From Mycobacterium noviomagense (lineage in GTDB: Bacteria; Actinomycetota; Actinomycetes; Mycobacteriales; Mycobacteriaceae): a stretch of DNA of 64,000 nt. The stretch's first letter is position 1. Every line of letters begins with the position of its first letter. This document shows positions 9,620-21,829 of this stretch, piece after piece. The position numbers and the translations under genes are program-made. Where the stretch lies: positions 1 through 64,000 of the forward strand of contig NZ_AP022583.1 of assembly GCF_010731635.1 (NCBI RefSeq), in the 5' to 3' direction. The notes below the pieces were generated by a model. That model made no database searches and was not told where the DNA came from. It saw nothing but the letters and a program-made list of their open reading frames with translations.

Positions 9620-12297
9620 ACATCGGCGATCTGGTATTGCTGCTGCAATTGGTCGATCTCGCGTTGCCCGAGCCGGGCCGGGACGATGTCCGACGGCGTC
9701 AACCCGCCGCCACCGGCTCGCACATGCGCGCAGATTCCGGCCAAGGCGGCGAACCATGACCGGCTCAACCGGCTGATTTGCGCTTCGTCGAGCACCGACT
9801 GCGCCCACGTCCAATCGGCATACAGTCGCGTGCCGGCCTCGGTCTCGACGGTCCCGGCGTTGAGTTCCACGGTGTGCGCCAACGGCATCGGTACCGCTGC
9901 GGCCGCCGCCGCTACCGACACGTTGTCCTGGGAAATACGCCAGCCTTCGCCAACCGCCTCGGCGGCCGCGCCGCCCATCCGTCCCAGGTAGTTGAACCCG
10001 ATCACCGGATCGGACACCGACAGATGCACGTCGGGGTTCAAATACCGCAGCACGCCATAGGTCAGACCGTCGGGCAGGCAGCGAAGCTGTTCTTTGGCGT
10101 CCTTGACCAACGCCCCCAGTGCGTCCTCGCCGCCCGCTACCTGCGCCCAGTTCAGCCGGCCGACCGTCAAAGCAACCGGGTGTTTGATGGTGAACCAGCC
10201 CACGGTGTGCGACAAGTCGATGTCGGGGCCCAGTTCTTCGTGGCGGCCGTGACCCTCCACGTCGATGCCGATCGGCGCGCTGCCGTTGCCCACGAATTCG
10301 GCGACGGCCAAAGCGAATCCGATCAACAAGATCTCGTGCAGCCCAGCGTGAAACGCCGCCGCCACCTCGTCGAGCAGGATCCGGGTGGTCTCGGCGTCCA
10401 GCGACACCGTCAAATGCCCGGCGCTTGCATAGGTGTCCAGTTCGGGTTGCCCGGCCGGCAGCGCGGTCGAGGCCGCAGCAACCTGCTTCCAGGCTTCGGC
10501 CTGCGCCACGATTTCGGGGCGGTGCGCATACTCCGTCAAAAGCGAGGCCCAGCGGGCGAACGACGTCCCCCACGCCGGTAACGCCACGGGCTCACCGGCC
10601 CGGTGCTGGGCCCAGGCGGTATTGAGGTCTTCCAACAACACCCGCCACGACACCGCATCGAAGGCCAAGTGGTGAATGATCAACGCCAGCTGGCTTGTCG
10701 AGCGCACCCACAGCGCGCTGAGCATCGCCCCGTCAACCGGATTCAGCCGCGACCGCGCCTGTATCAGCGCCTCGTCAGACAACATGTCGACGGCGTGCAG
10801 GCAAGCACGCGCATCGACCGATCCCGGCTCGGGCACTGTCAACAGCCAGCCGCCCGCTCCGTCGTCGTCGGCGCGCGCCCGCAGCATGGCGTGCCGATCC
10901 AGCAAGGCCTGCAACAGCGTCATCACGTCGGCCTCGCCGGCATCCGCGGGGGCTTGCAGCAGCATCGTCTGGTTGAACTGCTCCAGCGGGCCGTCAATGC
11001 TGTTCAACCAGCGCATGATTGGGGTCGCAGGTACCTCGCCCACACCTTCGTCGACCACGCCGGCCTCACCGTCCGCCACCGCGGCCACTCGGGCCAGCCG
11101 GGCCACGGTCTGCTCCACAAAGACCTCGCGCGGACGACACGCCAGGCCGGCTGCACGCGCACGTGCCACCACCTGCATCGACGAAATGCTGTCCCCGCCA
11201 AGGTCGAAGAAGGAGTCGTCGACGCCGACGCGCTCGAGCCCGAGCACCTCGGCGTAGATGGCGGCTAGGATCTCTTCGACCGCATTGGTCGGTGCCCGAT
11301 AGCGGCCCGCGGAGTATTCGGGTGCCGGCAGCGCGCGGGTGTCGAGTTTTCCGTTGACCGTCAACGGCAAACTGTCGAGTGCCATCACCGCGGCGGGGAT
11401 CATGTAGGGCGGCAGCCGGTCGGCAAGCTTGGTGCGTATTGCGTTCGGGTCGGCGGTGCCGGTGATGTAGCCGACCAGGCGCTTGTCACCGGGGCGGTCT
11501 TCGCGGGCGATCACCACTGCCTGCTCGACACCGTCCAAACCGGTTAGGGCGGCTTGGATTTCGCCGAGCTCGATGCGGTAACCGCGGATCTTGACCTGCT
11601 CATCAGCACGGCCCAAATAATCGAGCTGCCCATCGGCACGCCAGCGCACCACATCCCCGGTCCGATACATCCGTGTTCCCGCACCGCCGAACGGACACGC
11701 CACAAACCGCGATCCGGTCAGCCCGGACCGGCGCACATAGCCGTAGGCCACCCCGCGGCCGGCCACGTACAACTCGCCGATTACTCCAGGCGGTACTGGC
11801 CGGAGCCAGCCGTCCAGCACGAACAACGCCGACCCTGCCACCGGCGAACCGATCGGCGGCACTCCCGAGCCGGGTGTCAACGGCGCGCTCATCGACGCGT
11901 ACACGGTCGCTTCCGTGGGGCCGTAGGCGTTGACGACTACCCGCCCGGGCGCCCACCGGTCCACCAGCTCGGCAGGGCAGGCCTCACCACCGAGCAGCAA
12001 GGCCACCGGGCCCAGCCCGTCGGGTGACAGCGCTTTCACCGCGGACGGCGTCTGGGTGAGCACGCTGACCTGTTCGGCAACCAGCACGTCGTGGAAGTCG
12101 TCCGGTGAACCTGCCACCGACTCGGGCACGACCACCAGCCGCCCGCCACCGAGCAGCGCAGCCCAGACCTCCCAGACCGAGAAGTCGAAAGCGTACGAAT
12201 GACATTGCGTCCACACTTGTTCCGCCGACAGATGGGCTGGCAGCGACTCAGCCAGATGCGCCATGCTGTGGTGGGTGACCGCTACCCCCTTGGGCAC
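9523..12297 (-). CDS. NRPS fragment 3: rest of module 9 including its epimerisation domain
   Basis: Open frame of 924 codons that picks up in the A3 loop of adenylation domain 9 ([10 protein letters not shown]) and runs through the A domain, a carrier domain ([12 protein letters not shown]) and a full epimerisation domain ([10 protein letters not shown]). It then enters the first residues of condensation domain 10 (IADVLPLT). The frame fails near 9606, so the last 25 or so residues are out of frame. The next block of homology continues in the adjacent frame with [13 protein letters not shown]. Confidence 0.85.
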   Translation of the reverse strand: MPKGVAVTHHSMAHLAESLPAHLSAEQVWTQCHSYAFDFSVWEVWAALLGGGRLVVVPESVAGSPDDFHDVLVAEQVSVLTQTPSAVKALSPDGLGPVALLLGGEACPAELVDRWAPGRVVVNAYGPTEATVYASMSAPLTPGSGVPPIGSPVAGSALFVLDGWLRPVPPGVIGELYVAGRGVAYGYVRRSGLTGSRFVACPFGGAGTRMYRTGDVVRWRADGQLDYLGRADEQVKIRGYRIELGEIQAALTGLDGVEQAVVIAREDRPGDKRLVGYITGTADPNAIRTKLADRLPPYMIPAAVMALDSLPLTVNGKLDTRALPAPEYSAGRYRAPTNAVEEILAAIYAEVLGLERVGVDDSFFDLGGDSISSMQVVARARAAGLACRPREVFVEQTVARLARVAAVADGEAGVVDEGVGEVPATPIMRWLNSIDGPLEQFNQTMLLQAPADAGEADVMTLLQALLDRHAMLRARADDDGAGGWLLTVPEPGSVDARACLHAVDMLSDEALIQARSRLNPVDGAMLSALWVRSTSQLALIIHHLAFDAVSWRVLLEDLNTAWAQHRAGEPVALPAWGTSFARWASLLTEYAHRPEIVAQAEAWKQVAAASTALPAGQPELDTYASAGHLTVSLDAETTRILLDEVAAAFHAGLHEILLIGFALAVAEFVGNGSAPIGIDVEGHGRHEELGPDIDLSHTVGWFTIKHPVALTVGRLNWAQVAGGEDALGALVKDAKEQLRCLPDGLTYGVLRYLNPDVHLSVSDPVIGFNYLGRMGGAAAEAVGEGWRISQDNVSVAAAAAAVPMPLAHTVELNAGTVETEAGTRLYADWTWAQSVLDEAQISRLSRSWFAALAGICAHVRAGGGGLTPSDIVPARLGQREIDQLQQQYQIADVLPLTRCSRDCSITRTAPRAATTSTQCNWRSR

Positions 12298-14224
12298 CCC
12301 GGTGGTGCCCGAGGTGTAGATGACGTAAGCGATGTCATCGGGGCCGCGGCCATTGCCGTGCTTGGTTGGCTTTGGATCGCGGGATCGTTGACATCGACGA
12401 TCGCGAGGTCGTGTGCGGCCAGTCGCTCACGCAGGCCGGCAGTGGTGATGGCGACGACGGGCGCGGCATCGGTGACCATGAAGTCGATCCGCGCGGCCGG
12501 CAGCACCGGATCGATGGCCAGGTACGCTGCCCCGGTCTTCAGCACCGCCAGCATCGCCACGATCGCCTGCGCTGAGCGCTCCAGCAGCAATGCCGTGCAC
12601 TGTCCCGGAGCGGCACCCTGGTCAGTGAGCAAGTGCGCCAACCGGTTAGAGGCCTCGTCGAGCTCCCGGTAGGTCATCGAGCGGCCGTCGTGGCGGATCG
12701 CCACCGCTTCGGGGGTGCTCGCCACCCGCTCGGCGAACAACACCGGAATTGAGACCGCAGGTGGTTCAGGGCGCGTCAGCGTCGCGCGGTTGCCGAGCTC
12801 GTCGAGATGGATGCGCTCGGCGGGATCGAGCAGATCCATCGACGAAAGCCGTTGGGTGGGATCGGCGGTCATGGTGAGCACCACCCGCTCGAACCGATCG
12901 AGGAGTGATTCGATGCTGGCCGCGTCGAACATGTCGGTGCGAAATTCGACCGCCCCGCCGATTCCGGCGGGCTCACCGGCCTCGGTCCATCGTTCGGTCA
13001 GCGAAAACGTCAGGTCCATGCGGGCGGTGCGCGTGTCCACCGGTACCGGTGTTGCCTCGAGTCCGCCTAGGGCCAGTCCCGTGGCGGAATCATTGTGCTG
13101 CCAGGGGAAGTTCTGCCACGCCAGCATGACCTGAACCAGCGGGGAATGGGTCAGGCTTCGGGTGGGGTTGAGCCGCTCCACCAGTACCTCGAAGGGCACG
13201 TCTTGGTGCTCGTAGGCGGCCAGGCTGCGGGCACGCGTCTGGGCCAGCAGCTCGTCGAAGCTGGGATCACCGCCCAGGTCGACCCGCAGCACCAGGGTGT
13301 TGACGAAGAATCCGACCAATTCGTCGAGCGCCGGATCACGGCGCCCGGCGATCGGGAAGCCAACGGCCACATCGTTGCTGGCGCTGAGCTTGGACAGCAG
13401 GAGGGCCAGCGCAGCCTGGATCACCATGAAGCTGGTCGCATTGTGTTGACGGGCCACGCGAGCAACCTGCTGCTGCACTGCGGTCGGCCAGTTGACCGCG
13501 ACACTGGCGCCGCGCTGGTCGGCAACCAGCGGGTAGGGCCGATCGGTGGGAAGTTGCAGCCGCTCGGGCATCCCGACCAGAGCGTCTTCCCAATAGGCCA
13601 GCTGCTCGGCGATGGGGCCCTGGTTATCCGTCAGGTCGCCGAGGATTTCGCGCTGCCACAGGGTGTAGTCGATGTACTGCACTGCCAGCGGCGCCCAGCC
13701 GGGAGCCTGTCGTGCGCACCGGCTGCTATAGGCCACTCCCAGATCCCGCAGCAGCGGGGTGATCGACCACCCGTCGGCGGCGATGTGGTGCACCACAGCG
13801 ACCAGCACGTGTTCGTCATCGGTTAAGCGGAAAAGCCTCGCCTGGACGGGGATTTCGGCTTCCAGCTCGAACCGGTAGCCAACCATCGCGTTGACGGCCT
13901 CATCCAGCCGGCTTGGCGGCCACCCGCTGGCATCGATGACCTGCCAGCCGAAGTCGGTTTGTCCGGCGGGCACCACGAGCTGCCGGGGTATCCCGTCGGG
14001 CGCCGCAAAGGTCGTGCGCAGGCTCTCGTGGCGACCGACCACATCGGCCAGCGCTTGGCCCAGCGCGTCGGCATCCAGGTGGCCGTGCAGCCGCAACGCG
14101 GCGGACATGTTGTAAACCGGTGAGGGGCCTTGCAATTGGTCGATGAACCACAGCCGCTGCTGGGCGAACGACAATGGCACCACTGCCGGCCGTGGTCGCG
14201 GCGTCAGTGGCTCCAGCTGGCCGG
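9620..14224 (-). other. NRPS module 9: C - A - T - E
   Basis: LCL-type condensation (HHIAADG near 13780), adenylation, carrier (GGDSISSM near 11180) and epimerisation domain ([10 protein letters not shown] near 10665). The pocket ([31 protein letters not shown]) gives D-F-W-T-L-G-A-V-Y-(K), the same as modules 1 and 10. A D-residue is predicted. The adenylation domain is split by the frame break near 12350. Confidence 0.77.
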
Positions 14225-17200
14225 CACCGCTACGGATCCGGGGCGCCAACTGGGCCACCGTCGGTGCCTCAAACACGGCGCGCACCGAAACGGCGGCATC
14301 CAGGCCGGTGTTGATTGCGGCGACCAGACGCATGGCTGAGATGCTGTCGCCGCCGAGGTCGAAGAAGGAGTCGTCGATGCCGACGCGGTCGACTCCGAGT
14401 ACTTGGGCGTAGATGCCGGCCAGCATTTCTTCGACCGCGTTGGTGGGGGCGCGATACCGGCCGGCGAGGTATTCCGGTGCCGGCAGGGCGCGGGTGTCGA
14501 GCTTGCCGTTGGGGGTCAACGGCCACGCCTCGAGCACCACCACCGCGGCCGGCACCATGTGCGCCGGCAGCCGCTCGGCCAGCGCGGCGCGAAGCTCGGC
14601 CGGATCGGCGGCGCCGGTGATGTAGCCGATCAGGCGCTTGTCGCCGGGCGGTCTTCGCGGGCGATCACCACCGCCTGCGCCACACTCGCACGCCGCTAGG
14701 GCGGCTTGGATTTCGCCGAGCTCGATGCGATAGCCGCGGATCTTGACCTGCTCATCAGCACGGCCCAAATAATCGAGCTGCCCATCGGCACGCCAGCGCA
14801 CCACATCCCCGGTCCGATACATCCGTGTTCCCGCACCGCCGAACGGACACGCCACAAACCGCGACGCCGTCAACGCAGCGCGGCCCGCATACCCGCACGC
14901 CACCCCGGCACCGGCCACATACAACTCACCGACCACACCCGCGGGCACCGCACGCAACCACCCATCGAGCACGAACAACGCCGCCCCGGCCACCGGAGAA
15001 CCGATCGGCGGGGTCCCCGACCCGGGGGTCAACGGTGCACTGATCGCCACACACATCGTGGTCTCGGTCGGCCCATAGGCGTTGACCATCACCCGATTCG
15101 CCGCCCAGCGATCCACCACCTCAGCCGGGCAGGCCTCACCGGCCATCACCAACGCCGTCGACTCCAAACCCTCAGCCGCCAACATCGCCACCGCCGACGG
15201 CGTCTGAGTCAGCACATCCACACGCTGGTCAACCAGCAAGGCGTGCAACTCATCTGGCGCACCGACCACCGCATCGGGCACCACCACCACCCGGCCACCG
15301 CGCAGCAGCGCACCAAAGATCTCCCACACCGAAACGTCAAACGCCAACGAATGACACTGCGACCACACCCCCGCCACCGGCAGGCCCGCATCCAACGACC
15401 CCAACAACTGCGTCACATTGCCGTGAGTGACCGCCACCCCCTTGGGCACCCCGGTCGTGCCCGAGGTGTAGATCACATACGCGATCGCCTCCGCACCCGG
15501 CGCCGGCAGTGCCGTACCGGGTTGCGCATCGATGGCCGGGTCATCGATGTCGACGACGGCCACCTCGTGCCCATCGAGCCGGCCGGCCAACTCAGCGTTG
15601 GTGATCACCGCTACCGGCGCGGCATCCGACAGCACAAACCCCAGCCGGGCCGCCGGCAGACCCGGGTCGATCGGCACATAGGCCGCCCCGCTCTTGAGCA
15701 CCGCCAGCATCGCCACGACCGCCTCGACCGAACGCGACACCAACAGCCCCACACACTGCCCCAGCCCCGCGCCCTGCCTAACAAGCATGTGCGCCAACCG
15801 GTTCGACGCCTCATCAAGCTCACGGTAAGTCAACGAGTAGCCCTCGGAGCTGACCGCCACCGCCCCCGGCGCACCCACCACCCACTCACCAAACAACACC
15901 GGAACCGACACCGGCGTGGCCGCCGGTGCACTCAACACCGCCCGGTTACCGACCGCATCCAAACGCGCCCGCTCAGACTCATCGAGCAGATCCAGCGACG
16001 AGAGTGCTCGCGTCGGATCGTCGGTCATCGCCACCAACATGCGCTGGAGCCGCTCGGTGAGTGTCTGGACGGTCGCCGCGTCGAACACATCGGTGTCGTA
16101 TTCGAAGCGGAAGCCCAGTTCTTTTCCGGGCGTGGCTTGCATTGTCAGCGGGTAGTGGTTGTATTCGCGGCTGCGGATTTCGGTGATAGCCAGGCTGTGG
16201 TCGCCCGTCAACGCAGCGGTGTCTATCGGATAGTTCTCGTAGGCGAATACGGTGTCGAACAACTGCCCATGACCGGTGGCACGGTTAATCTCGTTGAGCG
16301 CCAAGTGTTGATGCTCGAGCGTGTCGTTGCTCGAGTTTTGCAGCTGGTCGAGTAGGTCTGCGGTGGTGGTCGACGCGGTGATGCGCGCGCACACCGGCAC
16401 GGTGTTGATGAAAAGGCCCACCATCGAGTCCGCGCCTGCCAGGTCGGGTGGCCGGCCCGAAACCGGCGTGCCGAAGGCGACGTCGTGCTGACCGGTCAGC
16501 CACATCAGCAGCTGTGCCCACGCGGCCTGCAGAACGATGTTGACGGTGGTGTGGCACGAGCGCGCCAACTCGTTAACGGCCCGCGTGATGGCCGGGGACA
16601 CCCGGAACGATTCGACGCCGCGGGCGCCGCCCCCTAGCCGATCCGGCGGACCGACCAGTGTCGGGGTCTCGAAGCCGGCGAGCACCTCGCGCCAAACCGC
16701 TTGTGCCGCATCATGGTCACGAGCGGCCAGCCAGGTAACAAACCGGCGGTACGGGACTGGTGCGGGCAGTTGCTGACCGTAATAGCCGGCGAATATCTCG
16801 CCCAGCAAGATCGGCATCGACCAGCCATCCATCGCGATGTGGTGATTGGTCAATACGAACCGGTGGCGGTCGGAGGCGGTGCGGATCAACGCCGCCCGAA
16901 ACGCCGGCTGATGGGTCAGATCGCAGACAGCGGCGCGTTCGTCGGCGCATACCTGCCGGACCTGGTCTTCGACGTCGCCGCCGTCGGGCTCGACATAGCG
17001 CCATGGGACGATGGGTTCGGCGGGAATGATCTGCACGGGTTCGTCGAACCGGTCGCAGAATCGGGCCACCAGGTGTGGGTGGCGGTTGCCTACTGCGTGC
17101 ACCGCATCGCGCAGGCGATGCTCGTCGAGGGGCCCTGTCACGGTGAAATCGATTTGCACCGCGTATAGATCGTCGTCGCTGCCTTGAGCGCTGTTGGCGT

Positions 17201-19535
17201 GGAAGAGCAGTCCCTGTTGCAGCGGCGTCAGCGGCAGGACATCGGCGACCTGGTATTGCTGCTGCAGTTCGTCGATCTGCTGCTGGCTCAACCGGGCCGG
17301 TGCGATATCCGAGGGTGTCAGCCCGCCTCCACCGGCGCGCACATGCGCGCAGATACCGGTCAGTGCCTGCAACCACAAGCGGCTGAGTTCGCTGACGGCG
17401 GCGTCATCCAGTGCCGACGGTGCCCAGGTCCACTCGCCGTATAGCTGGGGTCCCGCCTCGGTGTCGACGGTGCCGACGTTGAGTTCGACGGTGTGCGCCA
17501 AGGGCATTGGTATCGCCGCGGCCACACTGGACACCGAAACGCTTCCTTGGGAGAGCTGCCATCCCTGGCCGGTCGTGTCGCCGGCAGACCCTAGGCGTCC
17601 CAGGTAGTTGAAACCGATGGGCGGATCCGGCTCTGCGAGATTGATGTCGGCGTTCAGGTAACGCAGCAGACCGTAGGTGAGCGGGTGTGGCAGGGCTCGA
17701 AGCTTCTCTTTGGCGTTCTTGATCAGCGCCCCGAGTTCGCCGTCGCCGGCGGTTACCTTCGTCCAGTCCAGCGCGCCGATCCTCAATGCCACTGGGTATT
17801 TGGTGGTGAACCAGCCCACGGTGCGCGACAAGTCGATGTCGGGTCTCAGTTCCTCGTGGCGGCCATGCCCTTCGACGTCGATGCCGATTGGCGCGCTGCC
17901 GTCGCCAGCGAACTGCGCGACCGCCAAACCCAATGCGATCAACAAGATCTCGTGCGCCCCGGTGTGGAAGGCCGCCGACGCCTCACCAAGAAGGATTCCG
18001 GTATTTTCGGTATCCAGTGAAACCGGCATATGGCCGGCGCTTTCATAGGTGTCTGATTCGGGCTGCACCGCGGGCAACGTCGTCGATGCTGCCGCCACCC
18101 GCTTCCAAGCATCCGCCTGCTCCACCACCTCGGGTGCGTGCGAGTGCTCGCTCAGCACTTCTGCCCACCGCGCAAACGACGTTCCCCACGCGGGCAACGC
18201 CACTGGCTGGCCGGCCCGGTGTTGAGTCCAGGCAAGGTTGAGGTCCTCGAGCACGATCTGCCACGACACCGCGTCGATGGCCAGGTGGTGAATGATCAAC
18301 GCCAGCTGGCGTGTCGAGTCCACCCACAACGCGCTGAGGATCACCCCGGCGGCCGGGTTGAGCCGCGAGCGCGCCCGTATCAGCGCCTCGTCGGACAACG
18401 TATCGACGGTATGCAGGCAGTTAGCGGCTTGGACGGACCCCGGCTCTTGCACAGTCAGGGTCCAGCGCCCGTCGCCGTCGTCGTTCACGCGTGCGCGCAG
18501 CATGGCGTGCCGATCCAGCAACGCCTGCAACAACACCACCGCGTCGGCCTGGGTACCTCCCGCCGGGGCCTGCACCAGCACGGTCTGGTTGAACTGGTCG
18601 ACCGGACCGTCAATGCTGTTCAGCCAGCACATGATTGGGGTGGCGCTCACCTCGCCCACACCCTCGTCGATCGGGCCACCAGCGCCGGATGTCTCGACCA
18701 CCCGGGCCAACCGAGCCACGGTCTGCTCGACGAACACATCGCGCGGCCGACATACCAGACCCGCAGCACGCGCGCGCGCCACGACTTGCATGGCTGAGAT
18801 GCTGTCGCCGCCGAGGTCGAAGAAGGAGTCGTCGATGCCGACGCGGTCGACTCCGAGTACTTGGGCGTAGATGCCGGCCAGCATTTCTTCGACCGCGTTG
18901 GTGGGGGCGCGATACCGGCCGGCGAGGTATTCCGGTGCCGGCAGGGCGCGGGTGTCGAGCTTGCCGTTGGGGGTCAACGGCCACGCCTCGAGCACCACCA
19001 CCGCGGCCGGCACCATGTGCGCCGGCAGCCGCTCGGCCAGCGCGGCGCGAAGCTCGGCCGGATCGGCGGCGCCGGTGATGTAGCCGATCAGGCGCTTGTC
19101 GCCGGGGCGGTCTTCGCGGGCGATCACCACCGCCTGCGCCACACCCTCGCACGCCGCTAGGGCGGCTTGGATTTCGCCGAGCTCGATGCGATAGCCGCGG
19201 ATCTTGACCTGCTCATCAGCACGGCCCAAATAATCGAGCTGCCCATCGGCACGCCAGCGCACCACATCCCCGGTCCGATACATCCGTGTTCCCGCACCGC
19301 CGAACGGACACGCCACAAACCGCGACGCCGTCAACGCAGCGCGGCCCGCATACCCGCACGCCACCCCGGCACCGGCCACATACAACTCACCGACCACACC
19401 CGCGGGCACCGCACGCAACCACCCATCGAGCACGAACAACGCCGCCCCGGCCACCGGAGAACCGATCGGCGGGGTCCCCGACCCGGGGGTCAACGGTGCA
19501 CTGATCGCCACACATCGTGGTCTCGGTCGGCCCAT
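12282..19535 (-). CDS. NRPS fragment 2: end of module 7, module 8, start of module 9
   Basis: Open frame of 2,417 codons, meaningful from about 19511 down to about 12350. It holds the rest of adenylation domain 7, its carrier and epimerisation domains, all of module 8, and the condensation domain with the first third of adenylation domain 9. Two indels (one base at 14648, two at 14690) shift and then restore the frame, scrambling about 15 residues just before [12 protein letters not shown]. The frame is lost again near 12350, inside the segment that should read [14 protein letters not shown]. Confidence 0.85.
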   Translation of the reverse strand: MGRPRPRCVAISAPLTPGSGTPPIGSPVAGAALFVLDGWLRAVPAGVVGELYVAGAGVACGYAGRAALTASRFVACPFGGAGTRMYRTGDVVRWRADGQLDYLGRADEQVKIRGYRIELGEIQAALAACEGVAQAVVIAREDRPGDKRLIGYITGAADPAELRAALAERLPAHMVPAAVVVLEAWPLTPNGKLDTRALPAPEYLAGRYRAPTNAVEEMLAGIYAQVLGVDRVGIDDSFFDLGGDSISAMQVVARARAAGLVCRPRDVFVEQTVARLARVVETSGAGGPIDEGVGEVSATPIMCWLNSIDGPVDQFNQTVLVQAPAGGTQADAVVLLQALLDRHAMLRARVNDDGDGRWTLTVQEPGSVQAANCLHTVDTLSDEALIRARSRLNPAAGVILSALWVDSTRQLALIIHHLAIDAVSWQIVLEDLNLAWTQHRAGQPVALPAWGTSFARWAEVLSEHSHAPEVVEQADAWKRVAAASTTLPAVQPESDTYESAGHMPVSLDTENTGILLGEASAAFHTGAHEILLIALGLAVAQFAGDGSAPIGIDVEGHGRHEELRPDIDLSRTVGWFTTKYPVALRIGALDWTKVTAGDGELGALIKNAKEKLRALPHPLTYGLLRYLNADINLAEPDPPIGFNYLGRLGSAGDTTGQGWQLSQGSVSVSSVAAAIPMPLAHTVELNVGTVDTEAGPQLYGEWTWAPSALDDAAVSELSRLWLQALTGICAHVRAGGGGLTPSDIAPARLSQQQIDELQQQYQVADVLPLTPLQQGLLFHANSAQGSDDDLYAVQIDFTVTGPLDEHRLRDAVHAVGNRHPHLVARFCDRFDEPVQIIPAEPIVPWRYVEPDGGDVEDQVRQVCADERAAVCDLTHQPAFRAALIRTASDRHRFVLTNHHIAMDGWSMPILLGEIFAGYYGQQLPAPVPYRRFVTWLAARDHDAAQAVWREVLAGFETPTLVGPPDRLGGGARGVESFRVSPAITRAVNELARSCHTTVNIVLQAAWAQLLMWLTGQHDVAFGTPVSGRPPDLAGADSMVGLFINTVPVCARITASTTTADLLDQLQNSSNDTLEHQHLALNEINRATGHGQLFDTVFAYENYPIDTAALTGDHSLAITEIRSREYNHYPLTMQATPGKELGFRFEYDTDVFDAATVQTLTERLQRMLVAMTDDPTRALSSLDLLDESERARLDAVGNRAVLSAPAATPVSVPVLFGEWVVGAPGAVAVSSEGYSLTYRELDEASNRLAHMLVRQGAGLGQCVGLLVSRSVEAVVAMLAVLKSGAAYVPIDPGLPAARLGFVLSDAAPVAVITNAELAGRLDGHEVAVVDIDDPAIDAQPGTALPAPGAEAIAYVIYTSGTTGVPKGVAVTHGNVTQLLGSLDAGLPVAGVWSQCHSLAFDVSVWEIFGALLRGGRVVVVPDAVVGAPDELHALLVDQRVDVLTQTPSAVAMLAAEGLESTALVMAGEACPAEVVDRWAANRVMVNAYGPTETTMCVAISAPLTPGSGTPPIGSPVAGAALFVLDGWLRAVPAGVVGELYVAGAGVACGYAGRAALTASRFVACPFGGAGTRMYRTGDVVRWRADGQLDYLGRADEQVKIRGYRIELGEIQAALAACECGAGGGDRPRRPPGDKRLIGYITGAADPAELRAALAERLPAHMVPAAVVVLEAWPLTPNGKLDTRALPAPEYLAGRYRAPTNAVEEMLAGIYAQVLGVDRVGIDDSFFDLGGDSISAMRLVAAINTGLDAAVSVRAVFEAPTVAQLAPRIRSGAGQLEPLTPRPRPAVVPLSFAQQRLWFIDQLQGPSPVYNMSAALRLHGHLDADALGQALADVVGRHESLRTTFAAPDGIPRQLVVPAGQTDFGWQVIDASGWPPSRLDEAVNAMVGYRFELEAEIPVQARLFRLTDDEHVLVAVVHHIAADGWSITPLLRDLGVAYSSRCARQAPGWAPLAVQYIDYTLWQREILGDLTDNQGPIAEQLAYWEDALVGMPERLQLPTDRPYPLVADQRGASVAVNWPTAVQQQVARVARQHNATSFMVIQAALALLLSKLSASNDVAVGFPIAGRRDPALDELVGFFVNTLVLRVDLGGDPSFDELLAQTRARSLAAYEHQDVPFEVLVERLNPTRSLTHSPLVQVMLAWQNFPWQHNDSATGLALGGLEATPVPVDTRTARMDLTFSLTERWTEAGEPAGIGGAVEFRTDMFDAASIESLLDRFERVVLTMTADPTQRLSSMDLLDPAERIHLDELGNRATLTRPEPPAVSIPVLFAERVASTPEAVAIRHDGRSMTYRELDEASNRLAHLLTDQGAAPGQCTALLLERSAQAIVAMLAVLKTGAAYLAIDPVLPAARIDFMVTDAAPVVAITTAGLRERLAAHDLAIVDVNDPAIQSQPSTAMAAAPMTSLTSSTPRAPPGCPRG
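14225..17249 (-). other. NRPS module 8: DCL-type C - A - T
   Basis: The D-accepting condensation domain ([27 protein letters not shown] near 16835) fits the preceding epimerisation domain. The adenylation domain is the near-duplicate of domain 7. The carrier motif [16 protein letters not shown] near 14335 marks the point where the copies diverge: here it leads to an ordinary carrier end, in module 7 to an E-domain linker. The same aromatic-like substrate is predicted, but without epimerisation. Confidence 0.78.
14331..16056 (-). repeat. Near-identical internal repeat, copy A (module 8 A-T region)
   Basis: This 1,726-bp segment matches 18789-20512 almost base for base. I see one substitution (15779, t against c) and four short indels between the copies. 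The repeat runs from the carrier motif GGDSISAM back through the whole adenylation domain to the end of the preceding condensation domain (ERLQRM). Both edges fall in motifs conserved in every module. Confidence 0.9.
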
Positions 19536-21829
19536 AGGCGTTGACCATCACCCGATTCGCCGCCCAGCGATCCACCACCTCAGCCGGGCAGGCCTCACCG
19601 GCCATCACCAACGCCGTCGACTCCAAACCCTCAGCCGCCAACATCGCCACCGCCGACGGCGTCTGAGTCAGCACATCCACACGCTGGTCAACCAGCAAGG
19701 CGTGCAACTCATCTGGCGCACCGACCACCGCATCGGGCACCACCACCACCCGGCCACCGCGCAGCAGCGCACCAAAGATCTCCCACACCGAAACGTCAAA
19801 CGCCAACGAATGACACTGCGACCACACCCCCGCCACCGGCAGGCCCGCATCCAACGACCCCAACAACTGCGTCACATTGCCGTGAGTGACCGCCACTTTG
19901 GGCACCCCGGTCGTGCCCGAGGTGTAGATCACATACGCGATCGCCTCCGCACCCGGCGCCGGCAGTGCCGTACCGGGTTGCGCATCGATGGCCGGGTCAT
20001 CGATGTCGACGACGGCCACCTCGTGCCCATCGAGCCGGCCGGCCAACTCAGCGTTGGTGATCACCGCTACCGGCGCGGCATCCGACAGCACAAACCCCAG
20101 CCGGGCCGCCGGCAGACCCGGGTCGATCGGCACATAGGCCGCCCCGCTCTTGAGCACCGCCAGCATCGCCACGACCGCCTCGACCGAACGCGACACCAAC
20201 AGCCCCACACACTGCCCCAGCCCCGCGCCCTGCCCAACAAGCATGTGCGCCAACCGGTTCGACGCCTCATCAAGCTCACGGTAAGTCAACGAGTAGCCCT
20301 CGGAGCTGACCGCCACCGCCCCCGGCGCACCCACCACCCACTCACCAAACAACACCGGAACCGACACCGGCGTGGCCGCCGGTGCACTCAACACCGCCCG
20401 GTTACCGACCGCATCCAAACGCGCCCGCTCAGACTCATCGAGCAGATCCAGCGACGAGAGTGCTCGCGTCGGATCGTCGGTCATCGCCACCAACATGCGC
20501 TGGAGCCGCTCGACCAACATCTCAACACTGGCCGCATCAAACACATCGGTGCGGAATTCCACTTCCCCGCCGATGCCCGCCGGCTCGCCGGTCTCGGTCC
20601 ATCGTTCGGCTAGGTGGAACACCACATCCATGCGGGCGGTCTGCGCCTTCACCGGCATCGGTGCGACTTCCAGATCAGCCAGGCTCACTTCGGCGGCCAG
20701 ACCGTTCTGCTGCCACGGCAGGTTCTGCCAGCCCAACGCCACTTGCACCAGCGGGTGGTGGGCGAGCGAGCGGCTGGGGTTGAGCCGCTCGACCAGGACT
20801 TCGAAGGGCACGTCCTGGTGCTCGTAGGCGGCCAGGCTGCGGGCCCGCACTTGAGCCAGCAGCTCGCCGACACTGGGATCGCCAGCCAGATCCACCCGCA
20901 GCACCAGCGTGTTGACGAAAAATCCGACCAGCTCATCGAGCATGGGGTCGCGGCGCCCGGCGATCGGGAACCCAACCGCCACATCGCGACTGGCGCTGAG
21001 CTTGGCCAGCAGCACCGCAAGCGCGGCCTGCACCACCATGAAACTGGTCGCGTTGTGCTGGCGAGCGATCCGGGCAACCTGCTGCTGCAACCCTGTCTGC
21101 CAGTCCAACGCGACAGTGGCGCCGCGGTGATCCGCGATCCGCGGGTAGGGCCGATCGGTGGGCAACTGCAGGCGCTCGGGCATCCCGGCCAGGGTCTGCA
21201 CCCAAAACTCCAGCTGCGCCGCGATGGGACTACCCGGATCGTCCAGTTCACCGAATTGGGCGCGTTGCCACAGCGTGTAGTCGGCATACTGCACGGGCAA
21301 CGGCGCCCAGTCGGGCGCCCGCCCCTCGCACTGGCTGGCATAGGCGACACCGAGATCACGCATCAACGGAGTGATCGACCAGCCGTCGGCGGCTATATGG
21401 TGCACCACGATCACCAACACGTGCTCATCAGCGCCGAGGCGGAAAAGCGTTGCCAGCACTGGGATCTCGGTGGCCAGGTCAAACGTGTGAGTGGCCACCT
21501 CATCGATGGCCTCACCGAGGCGGGTCGCCGGCCAGCCGGTGGCATCGATTGTTTGCCAACCGAAATCGGCTTGTTCCGCCGGGATGATCACCTGCTGGGG
21601 CATTCCGTCGACCGCCACAAACAGCGTGCGCAGGCTTTCGTGGCGGCCCACAACGTCGGCCAGCGCGGCAACCAACGCATCGGGATCGAGCTTGCCGCTC
21701 AGCCGCAAAGCGGCCGCCATGTTGTACACCGGCGAGGGCCCCTGCAACTGATCCAGGATCCACAACCGGTTCTGGGCAAACGACAACGGAATCGCCGCCG
21801 GCCGCTCAACCGGTGCCAACTGGGGCAGA
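17250..21829 (-). other. NRPS module 7: C - A - T - E
   Basis: LCL-type condensation (HHIAADG near 21395), adenylation with the aromatic-like code, carrier ([11 protein letters not shown] near 18795) and epimerisation domain ([10 protein letters not shown] near 18280). Its adenylation-carrier portion is nearly identical at DNA level to that of module 8. The frame break near 19511 falls inside the adenylation pocket. A D-residue is predicted at position 7. Confidence 0.78.
18789..20512 (-). repeat. Near-identical internal repeat, copy B (module 7 A-T region)
   Basis: This is the 1,724-bp partner of 14331-16056. Relative to copy A it lacks two bases near 19511 (frame-breaking) and three near 19896, and it has one extra base at the position of 14648 and two at 14690. 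Sequence outside the repeat diverges sharply on both sides, which points to recent gene conversion or duplication of an adenylation-carrier unit. Confidence 0.9.

Noticed and set aside
14706..20613. Long plus-strand ORFs inside the NRPS (549 and 303 codons)
   Set aside because: They are rich in Arg, His and Pro, have no family motifs, and recur in the duplicated segments as antisense shadows of the coding strand.
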